The notes under the pieces are model-generated. The model made no database searches. It was not told where the DNA came from and worked only from the letters and a program-made list of their open reading frames with translations. From positions 12,604,001 through 12,668,000 of the forward strand of contig NC_092312.1 in NCBI RefSeq assembly GCF_036785885.1: a stretch of 64,000 bases of DNA. The letters run 5' to 3'. Positions 48,540-59,285 of this stretch are shown here, piece after piece. Position numbers and translations under genes: made by a program. This DNA comes from Coffea arabica. Its lineage: Eukaryota > Streptophyta > Magnoliopsida > Gentianales > Rubiaceae. Every line of letters starts with the position of its first letter. Position 1 is the first letter of the stretch.

Positions 48540-49200
48540 TCCATTTTTACCTTCTTCTTAACAGGCTATCACTTCATGGTTAAAGGTTCCATGAGTTGTA
48601 CTACCTATAGTGATTGGGTAATATTCATGATTATGTTATTTATTATTATTATTATTTTATATTTGGACAGGATATTATTGTGCATTTTTCTGTTTTACAT
48701 TGTGCCAAGACATATGCTGGGCATATGTAGCTCCAGAGGCAATATCATCACAAATGAAGAATATTTACCACCATCCATCCAACAAGTTGTTAACTGTGCA
48801 AAAAGTTGGTAGTAGAAGATAATGAAAAAGATACTAAATATACTATCAATTGAGTATTTCTATATGAGGGAGATCTAGGAATTTGTTTGGATCAGGATTA
48901 CTAGTTCAATAGTCAAGATAAGAGATCTAACCCATCTCGTGGTGAAAGCATAGGTTGCCACTAAAAACTTGTTTTGAATAACTTTTTATATTGTTTAGGA
49001 GTCTATTGACTGATCATAATACATTATTAATTCATTATAAATGTACAGACTCAGCTGTTTTGTGGTCCAAGATTATGTTGTTCCAAAGATTGATGAAGAA
49101 ATCAGGGAAGCAATCTCAAAGTTTCCTATTGATGGAGTAATGCACATATAGAATGTTTAATAGATTGGAAGAAGGTTCAAATCTAGTGTATTAAATACCT
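48540..49200 (+). pseudogene. Decayed papain-like protease copy, cut by the retrotransposon array
   Basis: It aligns with the gene at 33769 in order. CTTCTTAACAGGC and the TCATGG.T.AAGGT.CCA exon start are at about 48550-48580. CAAGACATATGCTGGGC.TATGTAGCTCCAGAG gives the active-site ICWAYVAPE at about 48705-48735. The exon-4 part (GATGAAGAAATC.GGGAAGCAATCTCAAAGTTTCC) is at about 49090. Frameshifts and stops are present and the catalytic His/Asn exon is missing. The match ends at the LTR edge, so the element landed at the place corresponding to the intron after exon 4. Confidence 0.75.
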
Positions 49201-49345
49201 ATACTGTTGAGTTTGATCCCTATCTTTTGATGTTTACAAAACAAATGGATGATACTAATATTTCTTCAAGATATATTTTCAATTATGAAATTATTTGATT
49301 CCATGAACAAGTGCAATTGGAAGAAGACAAAGTATGCTGAAGCTG

Positions 49346-49573
49346 TCGGACGCTCAAAAAGACTGCATCGGACGTCCGACAACCATTGAGTATCTTCGGA
49401 CGCAGAAAACCAGCCTATCGGACGTCCTAAGGAATTGAAGAAAAATTCTCAGTTTTACATCATACATTCGGACGCAGAAAACCAGCCTATCGGACGTCCG
49501 AAAGAATTGAAGAAAATTTCTCAAACTCACTGACTGCTGTCGGACGCATAAAACAGTGCTATCGGACGTCCGA
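49346..49573 (+). promoter_or_regulatory. Palindrome cluster in the LTR U3 (repeated in all LTRs)
   Basis: There are four modules, each a half-site TCGGACGC followed about 14-17 bases later by TCGGACGTCC(GA). Three are perfect TCGGACGTCCGA palindromes and the second is altered to TCGGACGTCCTAA. It lies about 75-300 bp upstream of the TATA box. Clustered CG-rich palindromes are a reported feature of Sirevirus LTRs and are thought regulatory; a factor binding these has not been inferred here. Confidence 0.8.
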
Positions 49574-49647
49574 CACTACCAACGGCTAGTTGACTGTTCA
49601 GCTACTTTCTATCCGTTGGAAGCTTTAATGAGGCTCTTTCTTGGTCC

Positions 49648-49658
49648 TATATAAATAG
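49648..49658 (+). promoter_or_regulatory. LTR TATA box
   Basis: TATATAAATAG sits in the middle of the LTR, downstream of the palindromes, placing the RNA start (U3/R border) at about 49680. The same site recurs every 3055 bp, so each LTR could drive its own unit. Confidence 0.75.
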
Positions 49659-50066
49659 TGGTTGGTCAGATACTTCAAACAACTTTGGCACACTGAAGAT
49701 ACAAAAGATCTAGAGAGATTTTAGTGAGAAAATACTCCAAAAAGAATATTTGTAGTCTTAGTGGTGTGAGGTTCATTGTAAGCTTTTCATTTGTGAGTGA
49801 ATCTTTCATGAGTGTAGCTCTGTGAGGGTTGTCCTGAGGGATAGTAAAACGTCCTGGCTTGACCGAGTGCTGCTTGGGGCAAGGAGGAGGTGAACCTTCC
49901 TTTGTACACAAGAGTGATTGTAATTCATCAACTTGAAGTAGCTTGTTTCAATTAATCTACAAGCTCAAGAGGAGTTGGGTAGTTAATTGGTTTGCAATCC
50001 TTTCCTTTTTATTTACTTATTGTTTCGTTTATGATCTTTGCATTGGTTGTTTTTGGGCCTTACAAT

Positions 50067-50078
50067 TGGTATCAGAGC
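50067..50078 (+). other. Primer-binding site (initiator-Met tRNA)
   Basis: TGGTATCAGAGC, two bases after the LTR end, is the standard plant Copia PBS complementary to the 3' end of initiator-Met tRNA. It recurs at 53122, 56177, 59232 and 62287. Confidence 0.92.
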
Positions 50079-50120
50079 TTGGTCTCCTTGAGATTAAGCT
50101 CAATCGGCTTTGGAGTAAAG

Positions 50121-50840
50121 ATGACAACCAATAATGCTATGTTTTTTGAAGGACATTCTGTTATTAGACCACCTGTGTTTAATGGGTCAAATTATATGAG
50201 TTGGAAAGAAAGAATGATTATCTTTTTGCAATCTATTGATATCGAATTGTGGTTTATTATTAGTGAAGGTCCATATGATGCCTCTCTTATAGATGAAAAT
50301 ACTCATGCATCTAGACCGAAAACAAGAAGTGAACTGACTGCTGTGGATAGAGCTCATCTCACCTTAAATGCAAAAGCCATGAATGTGTTATATTGTGCAT
50401 TAGACTCAAATGAATCTATTAGAGTCAAGGGTTGCAAGTCAGCTAAAGAAATTTGGGACAAACTGAAAGAAATTCATGAAGGTAGTGAGAATGTTAGAGA
50501 ACAAAAGAAGTCCATTCTAGTTACAAAGTATGAATCTTTCAAGATGGAACCTCATGAAAATGTTGATCAAATGTATTGTAGATTCAATGATCTCATTAAA
50601 GATTTAGAGGTGCTGGAAAAAGAATATTCTCTTGGTGAGAAAAATAGAAAAATCCTGAATGCCTTGTCCAATGATTGGGAAAATAAAGTGACTGCTATTG
50701 AGGAGGCTAGAGATTTGAATACTATGCCTATTGAATCTCTTATTAACTCTCTTACCGCTTATGAGCTGAAACTTAAGACTAAGGTGCAAGAGGAAGAGGA
50801 TGCAAAAGTGCGAAAGAATATTGCTCTAAAAGCCTCATAA
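50121..50840 (+). CDS. Gag N-terminal half (UBN2/DUF4219-type), unit 1
   Basis: The ATG at 50121 starts the gag frame soon after the PBS; an upstream in-frame ATG at 49992 lies in the LTR and is unlikely to be used. The 239-residue product has the N-terminal FNGSNYMSWKERM module and a UBN2-type capsid domain (WDKLKEIHEGSENVREQKK, then YCRFNDLIKDLEVL and LNALSNDWENK). It forms the structural shell of Copia particles. A TAA at 50838 ends it; the same frame resumes immediately with an acidic stretch, so the full gag is split by one stop. G at 50757 gives Ala in TAYELKL. Confidence 0.85.
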   Translation: MTTNNAMFFEGHSVIRPPVFNGSNYMSWKERMIIFLQSIDIELWFIISEGPYDASLIDENTHASRPKTRSELTAVDRAHLTLNAKAMNVLYCALDSNESIRVKGCKSAKEIWDKLKEIHEGSENVREQKKSILVTKYESFKMEPHENVDQMYCRFNDLIKDLEVLEKEYSLGEKNRKILNALSNDWENKVTAIEEARDLNTMPIESLINSLTAYELKLKTKVQEEEDAKVRKNIALKAS

Positions 50841-51803
50841 GATGAAGATGATTCTGCCTCCCTAGATGAAGAAGATGTGGAAGGTGATGACAATGATATC
50901 GCTCTCATCACAAAAAGTTTCAAACGAATACTCAACAAGAGTAGATTCAGAAATGGTGGATCTAGCAATTCATTCCCAAATCAGTTCAACAACTCGAGAA
51001 ACAAAGGGAAGCTAGAGTTCAACAAAAAGCAAACTGATCAGTGCGTTGAATGCGGCCAACCTGGACACTATGCAAGTGACTGTCCAATGATGAAGAAAAA
51101 AGAAGGAAGAAAACCAAGAATAAACAAATTTCAATTCACATGGAATGAATGCAATTCCGATGGTGAAATTGAAGAGGAAGATCAATCTGCTCAATTGGCT
51201 TTCATGGCCATTGGAGATGATGAGGTAACATCTTCTAACTCTCAATTTGAAAGTGATGATGAAGATGATGATGATCTTGAATATTTCATTATAAAATTGC
51301 ATGATAGTTTGAAAGAATCTTATGTTAGAAACAAGGAGTTAAAACAGAAAATTAGTTTTTTGCTTCGAGATAATGCAAATCTTTTTCAACAAAATAAAAA
51401 GTTGAAAGCTGAAAATGATTACTTCAAAAAAAGTGAGACTGCTTTACACTTGGATCTTGATAGAAAAACAGGTTTTTGTGAAATGTTCAAAAGGGAACAA
51501 GATGATTTGAAAAGAAGAATGGATGATTTAAATGAGTTGCTTCAACATAAAAAACAGGACTGTTTTCAAAGTAATAAATCAAAAACTCATTTTAAGATAA
51601 ATTCTGCTGCAAATGAGTTTGCTATCCATAGGAGAAGACAAGTAAGATTTATTAAACTTGTTCATATAAATAATTCCCTGATTATGTGTAATTTCTGTTG
51701 TCAAAAAGGTCATATGAAAAGTGATTGCTATGTGAGAAAGAATATAAAAAAAGGCATGAAATACATGTGGATAGTTAGGCATGATGCTAACTTTAACAAG
51801 TAG
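50841..51803 (+). CDS. Gag C-terminal half (two zinc knuckles, coiled coil), unit 1
   Basis: This is in the same frame as the N-terminal half, directly after the TAA. The first ATG-like start is weak, so translation would need readthrough or internal initiation. It has an acidic start, a basic region, a first CCHC knuckle CVECGQPGHYASDC (51042-51083), an acidic stretch, a long coiled-coil region (KELKQKISFLLRDNANLFQQ onward) and a second CCHC knuckle CNFCCQKGHMKSDC (51687-51728). It stops at WIVRHDANFNK, where full Copia elements continue into the aspartic protease, so pol has been lost just before its first domain. The knuckles bind RNA for packaging. Confidence 0.8.
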   Translation, partial: DEDDSASLDEEDVEGDDNDIALITKSFKRILNKSRFRNGGSSNSFPNQFNNSRNKGKLEFNKKQTDQCVECGQPGHYASDCPMMKKKEGRKPRINKFQFTWNECNSDGEIEEEDQSAQLAFMAIGDDEVTSSNSQFESDDEDDDDLEYFIIKLHDSLKESYVRNKELKQKISFLLRDNANLFQQNKKLKAENDYFKKSETALHLDLDRKTGFCEMFKREQDDLKRRMDDLNELLQHKKQDCFQSNKSKTHFKINSAANEFAIHRRRQVRFIKLVHINNSLIMCNFCCQKGHMKSDCYVRKNIKKGMKYMWIVRHDANFNK

Positions 51804-52245
51804 GAGATTTTGTTAATCATTGCAGTGATTCTTGTTCACAATATTCTTCTTTTGATATTTCTGATATTTTGATTTGAGTTTTCGCTGATATTTTTGAATA
51901 CTACTGAATCTATATGATGTCAAAAAGGGAGAGAAAAGAACTATTCTGATCTAACGATGATTTGCTAATTTCTCAGTAATAAGTTGGTATGTTGGTATTG
52001 CTGAATTCTGCTATCATTTCTCTGTTTTTGTTTGAAATATTGGATTTTCTGTTATTGTTGTTGGATTATGGTTGCTGGTTATTACTCTCATCTTATGATG
52101 ACAAAAAGGGGGAGAGATGGATGCAATGTGTAAGGGGGAGTTATTATGAGATTATGAGTTTGGCTCTTAAAAGTTTTGATTGCAATGATTGAGGGGGAGC
52201 TTATACTTATTTTTGTTTCTTTCCATCCATTGTTTTGTCATCATC
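51804..52245 (+). other. Post-gag untranslated region with repeated PPT-like motifs, unit 1
   Basis: Purine-rich motifs occur at about 51922 (CAAAAAGGGAGAGAAAAG), 52102 (CAAAAAGGGGGAGAGATGG), 52132 (AAGGGGGAG) and 52191 (GAGGGGGAGC), ahead of the main PPT. Multiple PPT-like motifs before the 3' LTR are a described Sirevirus trait. No coding function is seen. The equivalent regions in units 2-4 look the same. Confidence 0.75.
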
Positions 52246-52259
52246 AAAAAGGGGGAGAT
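52246..52259 (+). other. Polypurine tract (plus-strand primer), unit 1
   Basis: AAAAAGGGGGAGAT directly abuts the next LTR start TGTTGAG. It recurs before LTRs 3, 4 and 5. Confidence 0.88.
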
Positions 52260-53119
52260 TGTTGAGTTTGATCCCTATCTTTTGATGTTTACAAAACAAA
52301 TGGATGATACTAATATTTCTTCAAGATATATTTTCAGTTATGAAATTATTTGATTCCATGAACAAGTGCAATTGGAAGAAGACAAAGTATGCTGAAGCTG
52401 TCGGACGCTCAAAAAGACTGCATCGGACGTCCGACAACCATTGAGTATCTTCGGACGCAGAAAACCAGCCTATCGGACGTCCTAAGGAATTGAAGAAAAA
52501 TTCTCAGTTTTACATCATACCTTCGGACGCAGAAAACCAGCCTATCGGACGTCCGAAAGAATTGAAGAAAATTTCTCAAACTCACTGACTGCTGTCGGAC
52601 GCATAAAACAGTGCTATCGGACGTCCGACACTACCAACGGCTAGTTGACTGTTCAGCTACTTTCTATCCGTTGGAAGCTTTAATGAGGCTCTTTCTTGGT
52701 CCTATATAAATAGTGGTTGGTCAGATACTTCAAACAACTTTGGCACACTGAAGATACAAAAGATCTAGAGAGATTTTAGTGAGAAAATACTCCAAAAAGA
52801 ATATTTGTAGTCTTAGTGGTGTGAGGTTCATTGTAAGCTTTTCATTTGTGAGTGAATCTTTCATGAGTGTAGCTCTGTGAGGGTTGTCCTGAGGGATAGT
52901 AAAACGTCCTGGCTTGACCGAGTGCTGCTTGGGGCAAGGAGGAGGTGAACATTCCTTTGTACACAAGAGTGATTGTAATTCATCAACTTGAAGTAGCTTG
53001 TTTCAATTAATCTACAAGCTCAAGAGGAGTTGGGTAGTTAATTGGTTTGCAATCCTTTCCTTTTTATTTACTTATTGTTTCGTTTATGATCTTTGCATTG
53101 GTTGTTTTTGGGCCTTACA
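52260..53119 (+). repeat. LTR 2
   Basis: 860 bp, same ends as LTR 1. It has A at 52951 where LTRs 1, 3 and 4 have C. By reading it differs from LTR 1 at three positions. Confidence 0.92.
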
Positions 53120-53175
53120 ATTGGTATCAGAGCTTGGTCTCCTTGAGATTAAGCTCAATCGGCTTTGGAGTAAAG

Positions 53176-54858
53176 ATGACAACCAATAATGCTATGTTTT
53201 TTGAAGGACATTCTGTTATTAGACCACCTGTGTTTAATGGGTCAAATTATATGAGTTGGAAAGAAAGAATGATTATCTTTTTGCAATCTATTGATATCGA
53301 ATTGTGGTTTATTATTAGTGAAGGTCCATATGATGCCTCTCTTATAGATGAAAATACTCATGCATCTAGACCGAAAACAAGAAGTGAACTGACTGCTGTG
53401 GATAGAGCTCATCTCACCTTAAATGCAAAAGCCATGAATGTGTTATATTGTGCATTAGACTCAAATGAATCTATTAGAGTCAAGGGTTGCAAGTCAGCTA
53501 AAGAAATTTGGGACAAACTGAAAGAAATTCATGAAGGTAGTGAGAATGTTAGAGAACAAAAGAAGTCCATTCTAGTTACAAAGTATGAATCTTTCAAGAT
53601 GGAACCTCATGAAAATGTTGATCAAATGTATTGTAGATTCAATGATCTCATTAAAGATTTAGAGGTGCTGGAAAAAGAATATTCTCTTGGTGAGAAAAAT
53701 AGAAAAATCCTGAATGCCTTGTCCAATGATTGGGAAAATAAAGTGACTGCTATTGAGGAGGCTAGAGATTTGAATACTATGCCTATTGAATCTCTTATTA
53801 ACTCTCTTACCTCTTATGAGCTGAAACTTAAGACTAAGGTGCAAGAGGAAGAGGATGCAAAAGTGCGAAAGAATATTGCTCTAAAAGCCTCATAAGATGA
53901 AGATGATTCTGCCTCCCTAGATGAAGAAGATGTGGAAGGTGATGACAATGATATCGCTCTCATCACAAAAAGTTTCAAACGAATACTCAACAAGAGTAGA
54001 TTCAGAAATGGTGGATCTAGCAATTCATTCCCAAATCAGTTCAACAACTCGAGAAACAAAGGGAAGCTAGAGTTCAACAAAAAGCAAACTGATCAGTGCG
54101 TTGAATGCGGCCAACCTGGACACTATGCAAGTGACTGTCCAATGATGAAGAAAAAAGAAGGAAGAAAACCAAGAATAAACAAATTTCAATTCACATGGAA
54201 TGAATGCAATTCCGATGGTGAAATTGAAGAGGAAGATCAATCTGCTCAATTGGCTTTCATGGCCATTGGAGATGATGAGGTAACATCTTCTAACTCTCAA
54301 TTTGAAAGTGATGATGAAGATGATGATGATCTTGAATATTTCATTATAAAATTGCATGATAGTTTGAAAGAATCTTATGTTAGAAACAAGGAGTTAAAAC
54401 AGAAAATTAGTTTTTTGCTTCGAGATAATGCAAATCTTTTTCAACAAAATAAAAAGTTGAAAGCTGAAAATGATTACTTCAAAAAAAGTGAGACTGCTTT
54501 ACACTTGGATCTTGATAGAAAAACAGGTTTTTGTGAAATGTTCAAAAGGGAACAAGATGATTTGAAAAGAAGAATGGATGATTTAAATGAGTTGCTTCAA
54601 CATAAAAAACAGGACTGTTTTCAAAGTAATAAATCAAAAACTCATTTTAAGATAAATTCTGCTGCAAATGAGTTTGCTATCCATAGGAGAAGACAAGTAA
54701 GATTTATTAAACTTGTTCATATAAATAATTCCCTGATTATGTGTAATTTCTGTTGTCAAAAAGGTCATATGAAAAGTGATTGCTATGTGAGAAAGAATAT
54801 AAAAAAAGGCATGAAATACATGTGGATAGTTAGGCATGATGCTAACTTTAACAAGTAG
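53176..54858 (+). CDS. Gag, unit 2, split by the shared in-frame TAA
   Basis: Same layout as unit 1, with the stop at 53893-53895 and the second half to 54858. T at 53812 gives Ser (TSYELKL) instead of Ala. No other protein change was noticed. Confidence 0.82.
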
Positions 54859-55314
54859 GAGATTTTGTTAATCATTGCAGTGATTCTTGTTCACAATATT
54901 CTTCTTTTGATATTTCTGATATTTTGATTTGAGTTTTCGCTGATATTTTTGAATACTACTGAATCTATATGATGTCAAAAAGGGAGAGAAAAGAACTATT
55001 CTGATCTAACGATGATTTGCTAATTTCTCAGTAATAAGTTGGTATGTTGGTATTGCTGAATTCTGCTATCATTTCTCTGTTTTTGTTTGAAATATTGGAT
55101 TTTCTGTTATTGTTGTTGGATTATGGTTGCTGGTTATTACTCTCATCTTATGATGACAAAAAGGGGGAGAGATGGATGCAATGTGTAAGGGGGAGTTATT
55201 ATGAGATTATGAGTTTGGCTCTTAAAAGTTTTGATTGCAATGATTGAGGGGGAGCTTATACTTATTTTTGTTTCTTTCCATCCATTGTTTTGTCATCATC
55301 AAAAAGGGGGAGAT

Positions 55315-56174
55315 TGTTGAGTTTGATCCCTATCTTTTGATGTTTACAAAACAAATGGATGATACTAATATTTCTTCAAGATATATTTTCAGTTATGAAA
55401 TTATTTGATTCCATGAACAAGTGCAATTGGAAGAAGACAAAGTATGCTGAAGCTGTCGGACGCTCAAAAAGACTGCATCGGACGTCCGACAACCATTGAG
55501 TATCTTCGGACGCAGAAAACCAGCCTATCGGACGTCCTAAGGAATTGAAGAAAAATTCTCAGTTTTACATCATACCTTCGGACGCAGAAAACCAGCCTAT
55601 CGGACGTCCGAAAGAATTGAAGAAAATTTCTCAAACTCACTGACTGCTGTCGGACGCATAAAACAGTGCTATCGGACGTCCGACACTACCAACGGCTAGT
55701 TGACTGTTCAGCTACTTTCTATCCGTTGGAAGCTTTAATGAGGCTCTTTCTTGGTCCTATATAAATAGTGGTTGGTCAGATACTTCAAACAACTTTGGCA
55801 CACTGAAGATACAAAAGATCTAGAGAGATTTTAGTGAGAAAATACTCCAAAAAGAATATTTGTAGTCTTAGTGGTGTGAGGTTCATTGTAAGCTTTTCAT
55901 TTGTGAGTGAATCTTTCATGAGTGTAGCTCTGTGAGGGTTGTCCTGAGGGATAGTAAAACGTCCTGGCTTGACCGAGTGCTGCTTGGGGCAAGGAGGAGG
56001 TGAACCTTCCTTTGTACACAAGAGTGATTGTAATTCATCAACTTGAAGTAGCTTGTTTCAATTAATCTACAAGCTCAAGAGGAGTTGGGTAGTTAATTGG
56101 TTTGCAATCCTTTCCTTTTTATTTACTTATTGTTTCGTTTATGATCTTTGCATTGGTTGTTTTTGGGCCTTACA
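55315..56174 (+). repeat. LTR 3
   Basis: 860 bp. It has C at 56006, like LTRs 1 and 4. Confidence 0.92.
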
Positions 56175-56230
56175 ATTGGTATCAGAGCTTGGTCTCCTTG
56201 AGATTAAGCTCAATCGGCTTTGGAGTAAAG

Positions 56231-57913
56231 ATGACAACCAATAATGCTATGTTTTTTGAAGGACATTCTGTTATTAGACCACCTGTGTTTAATGGGTCAA
56301 ATTATATGAGTTGGAAAGAAAGAATGATTATCTTTTTGCAATCTATTGATATCGAATTGTGGTTTATTATTAGTGAAGGTCCATATGATGCCTCTCTTAT
56401 AGATGAAAATACTCATGCATCTAGACCGAAAACAAGAAGTGAACTGACTGCTGTGGATAGAGCTCATCTCACCTTAAATGCAAAAGCCATGAATGTGTTA
56501 TATTGTGCATTAGACTCAAATGAATCTATTAGAGTCAAGGGTTGCAAGTCAGCTAAAGAAATTTGGGACAAACTGAAAGAAATTCATGAAGGTAGTGAGA
56601 ATGTTAGAGAACAAAAGAAGTCCATTCTAGTTACAAAGTATGAATCTTTCAAGATGGAACCTCATGAAAATGTTGATCAAATGTATTGTAGATTCAATGA
56701 TCTCATTAAAGATTTAGAGGTGCTGGAAAAAGAATATTCTCTTGGTGAGAAAAATAGAAAAATCCTGAATGCCTTGTCCAATGATTGGGAAAATAAAGTG
56801 ACTGCTATTGAGGAGGCTAGAGATTTGAATACTATGCCTATTGAATCTCTTATTAACTCTCTTACCTCTTATGAGCTGAAACTTAAGACTAAGGTGCAAG
56901 AGGAAGAGGATGCAAAAGTGCGAAAGAATATTGCTCTAAAAGCCTCATAAGATGAAGATGATTCTGCCTCCCTAGATGAAGAAGATGTGGAAGGTGATGA
57001 CAATGATATCGCTCTCATCACAAAAAGTTTCAAACGAATACTCAACAAGAGTAGATTCAGAAATGGTGGATCTAGCAATTCATTCCCAAATCAGTTCAAC
57101 AACTCGAGAAACAAAGGGAAGCTAGAGTTCAACAAAAAGCAAACTGATCAGTGCGTTGAATGCGGCCAACCTGGACACTATGCAAGTGACTGTCCAATGA
57201 TGAAGAAAAAAGAAGGAAGAAAACCAAGAATAAACAAATTTCAATTCACATGGAATGAATGCAATTCCGATGGTGAAATTGAAGAGGAAGATCAATCTGC
57301 TCAATTGGCTTTCATGGCCATTGGAGATGATGAGGTAACATCTTCTAACTCTCAATTTGAAAGTGATGATGAAGATGATGATGATCTTGAATATTTCATT
57401 ATAAAATTGCATGATAGTTTGAAAGAATCTTATGTTAGAAACAAGGAGTTAAAACAGAAAATTAGTTTTTTGCTTCGAGATAATGCAAATCTTTTTCAAC
57501 AAAATAAAAAGTTGAAAGCTGAAAATGATTACTTCAAAAAAAGTGAGACTGCTTTACACTTGGATCTTGATAGAAAAACAGGTTTTTGTGAAATGTTCAA
57601 AAGGGAACAAGATGATTTGAAAAGAAGAATGGATGATTTAAATGAGTTGCTTCAACATAAAAAACAGGACTGTTTTCAAAGTAATAAATCAAAAACTCAT
57701 TTTAAGATAAATTCTGCTGCAAATGAGTTTGCTATCCATAGGAGAAGACAAGTAAGATTTATTAAACTTGTTCATATAAATAATTCCCTGATTATGTGTA
57801 ATTTCTGTTGTCAAAAAGGTCATATGAAAAGTGATTGCTATGTGAGAAAGAATATAAAAAAAGGCATGAAATACATGTGGATAGTTAGGCATGATGCTAA
57901 CTTTAACAAGTAG
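56231..57913 (+). CDS. Gag, unit 3, split by the shared in-frame TAA
   Basis: Stop at 56948-56950. It has Ser at the variable site (T at 56867). The combination of LTR C and gag T is unique to this unit. Confidence 0.82.
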
Positions 57914-58369
57914 GAGATTTTGTTAATCATTGCAGTGATTCTTGTTCACAATATTCTTCTTTTGATATTTCTGATATTTTGATTTGAGTTTTCGCTGATA
58001 TTTTTGAATACTACTGAATCTATATGATGTCAAAAAGGGAGAGAAAAGAACTATTCTGATCTAACGATGATTTGCTAATTTCTCAGTAATAAGTTGGTAT
58101 GTTGGTATTGCTGAATTCTGCTATCATTTCTCTGTTTTTGTTTGAAATATTGGATTTTCTGTTATTGTTGTTGGATTATGGTTGCTGGTTATTACTCTCA
58201 TCTTATGATGACAAAAAGGGGGAGAGATGGATGCAATGTGTAAGGGGGAGTTATTATGAGATTATGAGTTTGGCTCTTAAAAGTTTTGATTGCAATGATT
58301 GAGGGGGAGCTTATACTTATTTTTGTTTCTTTCCATCCATTGTTTTGTCATCATCAAAAAGGGGGAGAT

Positions 58370-59229
58370 TGTTGAGTTTGATCCCTATCTTTTGATGTTT
58401 ACAAAACAAATGGATGATACTAATATTTCTTCAAGATATATTTTCAGTTATGAAATTATTTGATTCCATGAACAAGTGCAATTGGAAGAAGACAAAGTAT
58501 GCTGAAGCTGTCGGACGCTCAAAAAGACTGCATCGGACGTCCGACAACCATTGAGTATCTTCGGACGCAGAAAACCAGCCTATCGGACGTCCTAAGGAAT
58601 TGAAGAAAAATTCTCAGTTTTACATCATACCTTCGGACGCAGAAAACCAGCCTATCGGACGTCCGAAAGAATTGAAGAAAATTTCTCAAACTCACTGACT
58701 GCTGTCGGACGCATAAAACAGTGCTATCGGACGTCCGACACTACCAACGGCTAGTTGACTGTTCAGCTACTTTCTATCCGTTGGAAGCTTTAATGAGGCT
58801 CTTTCTTGGTCCTATATAAATAGTGGTTGGTCAGATACTTCAAACAACTTTGGCACACTGAAGATACAAAAGATCTAGAGAGATTTTAGTGAGAAAATAC
58901 TCCAAAAAGAATATTTGTAGTCTTAGTGGTGTGAGGTTCATTGTAAGCTTTTCATTTGTGAGTGAATCTTTCATGAGTGTAGCTCTGTGAGGGTTGTCCT
59001 GAGGGATAGTAAAACGTCCTGGCTTGACCGAGTGCTGCTTGGGGCAAGGAGGAGGTGAACCTTCCTTTGTACACAAGAGTGATTGTAATTCATCAACTTG
59101 AAGTAGCTTGTTTCAATTAATCTACAAGCTCAAGAGGAGTTGGGTAGTTAATTGGTTTGCAATCCTTTCCTTTTTATTTACTTATTGTTTCGTTTATGAT
59201 CTTTGCATTGGTTGTTTTTGGGCCTTACA
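58370..59229 (+). repeat. LTR 4
   Basis: 860 bp. C at 59061, as in LTR 1, but without LTR 1's two private bases. Confidence 0.92.
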
Positions 59230-59285
59230 ATTGGTATCAGAGCTTGGTCTCCTTGAGATTAAGCTCAATCGGCTTTGGAGTAAAG

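Larger units (their letters stand above)
49205..50064 (+). repeat. LTR 1
   Basis: It begins TGTTGAGTTTGATCCC and ends GGGCCTTACA (TG...CA). It holds a palindrome cluster at 49346-49573, a TATA box at 49648 and a probable R/U5 part afterwards. Against the other LTRs it has two private bases: A at 49282 (G elsewhere) and A at 49466 (C elsewhere). It has C at 49896. Confidence 0.92.

Noticed and set aside
49346..49573. Regular TCGGACGTCCGA repeats considered as a CRISPR-like array
   Set aside because: They lie in the U3 part of a plant LTR, the spacers are themselves similar, and they recur in every LTR.
50067..50078. tRNA-like motif considered as a tRNA gene
   Set aside because: It is the primer-binding site next to the LTR end; no tRNA arms surround it.
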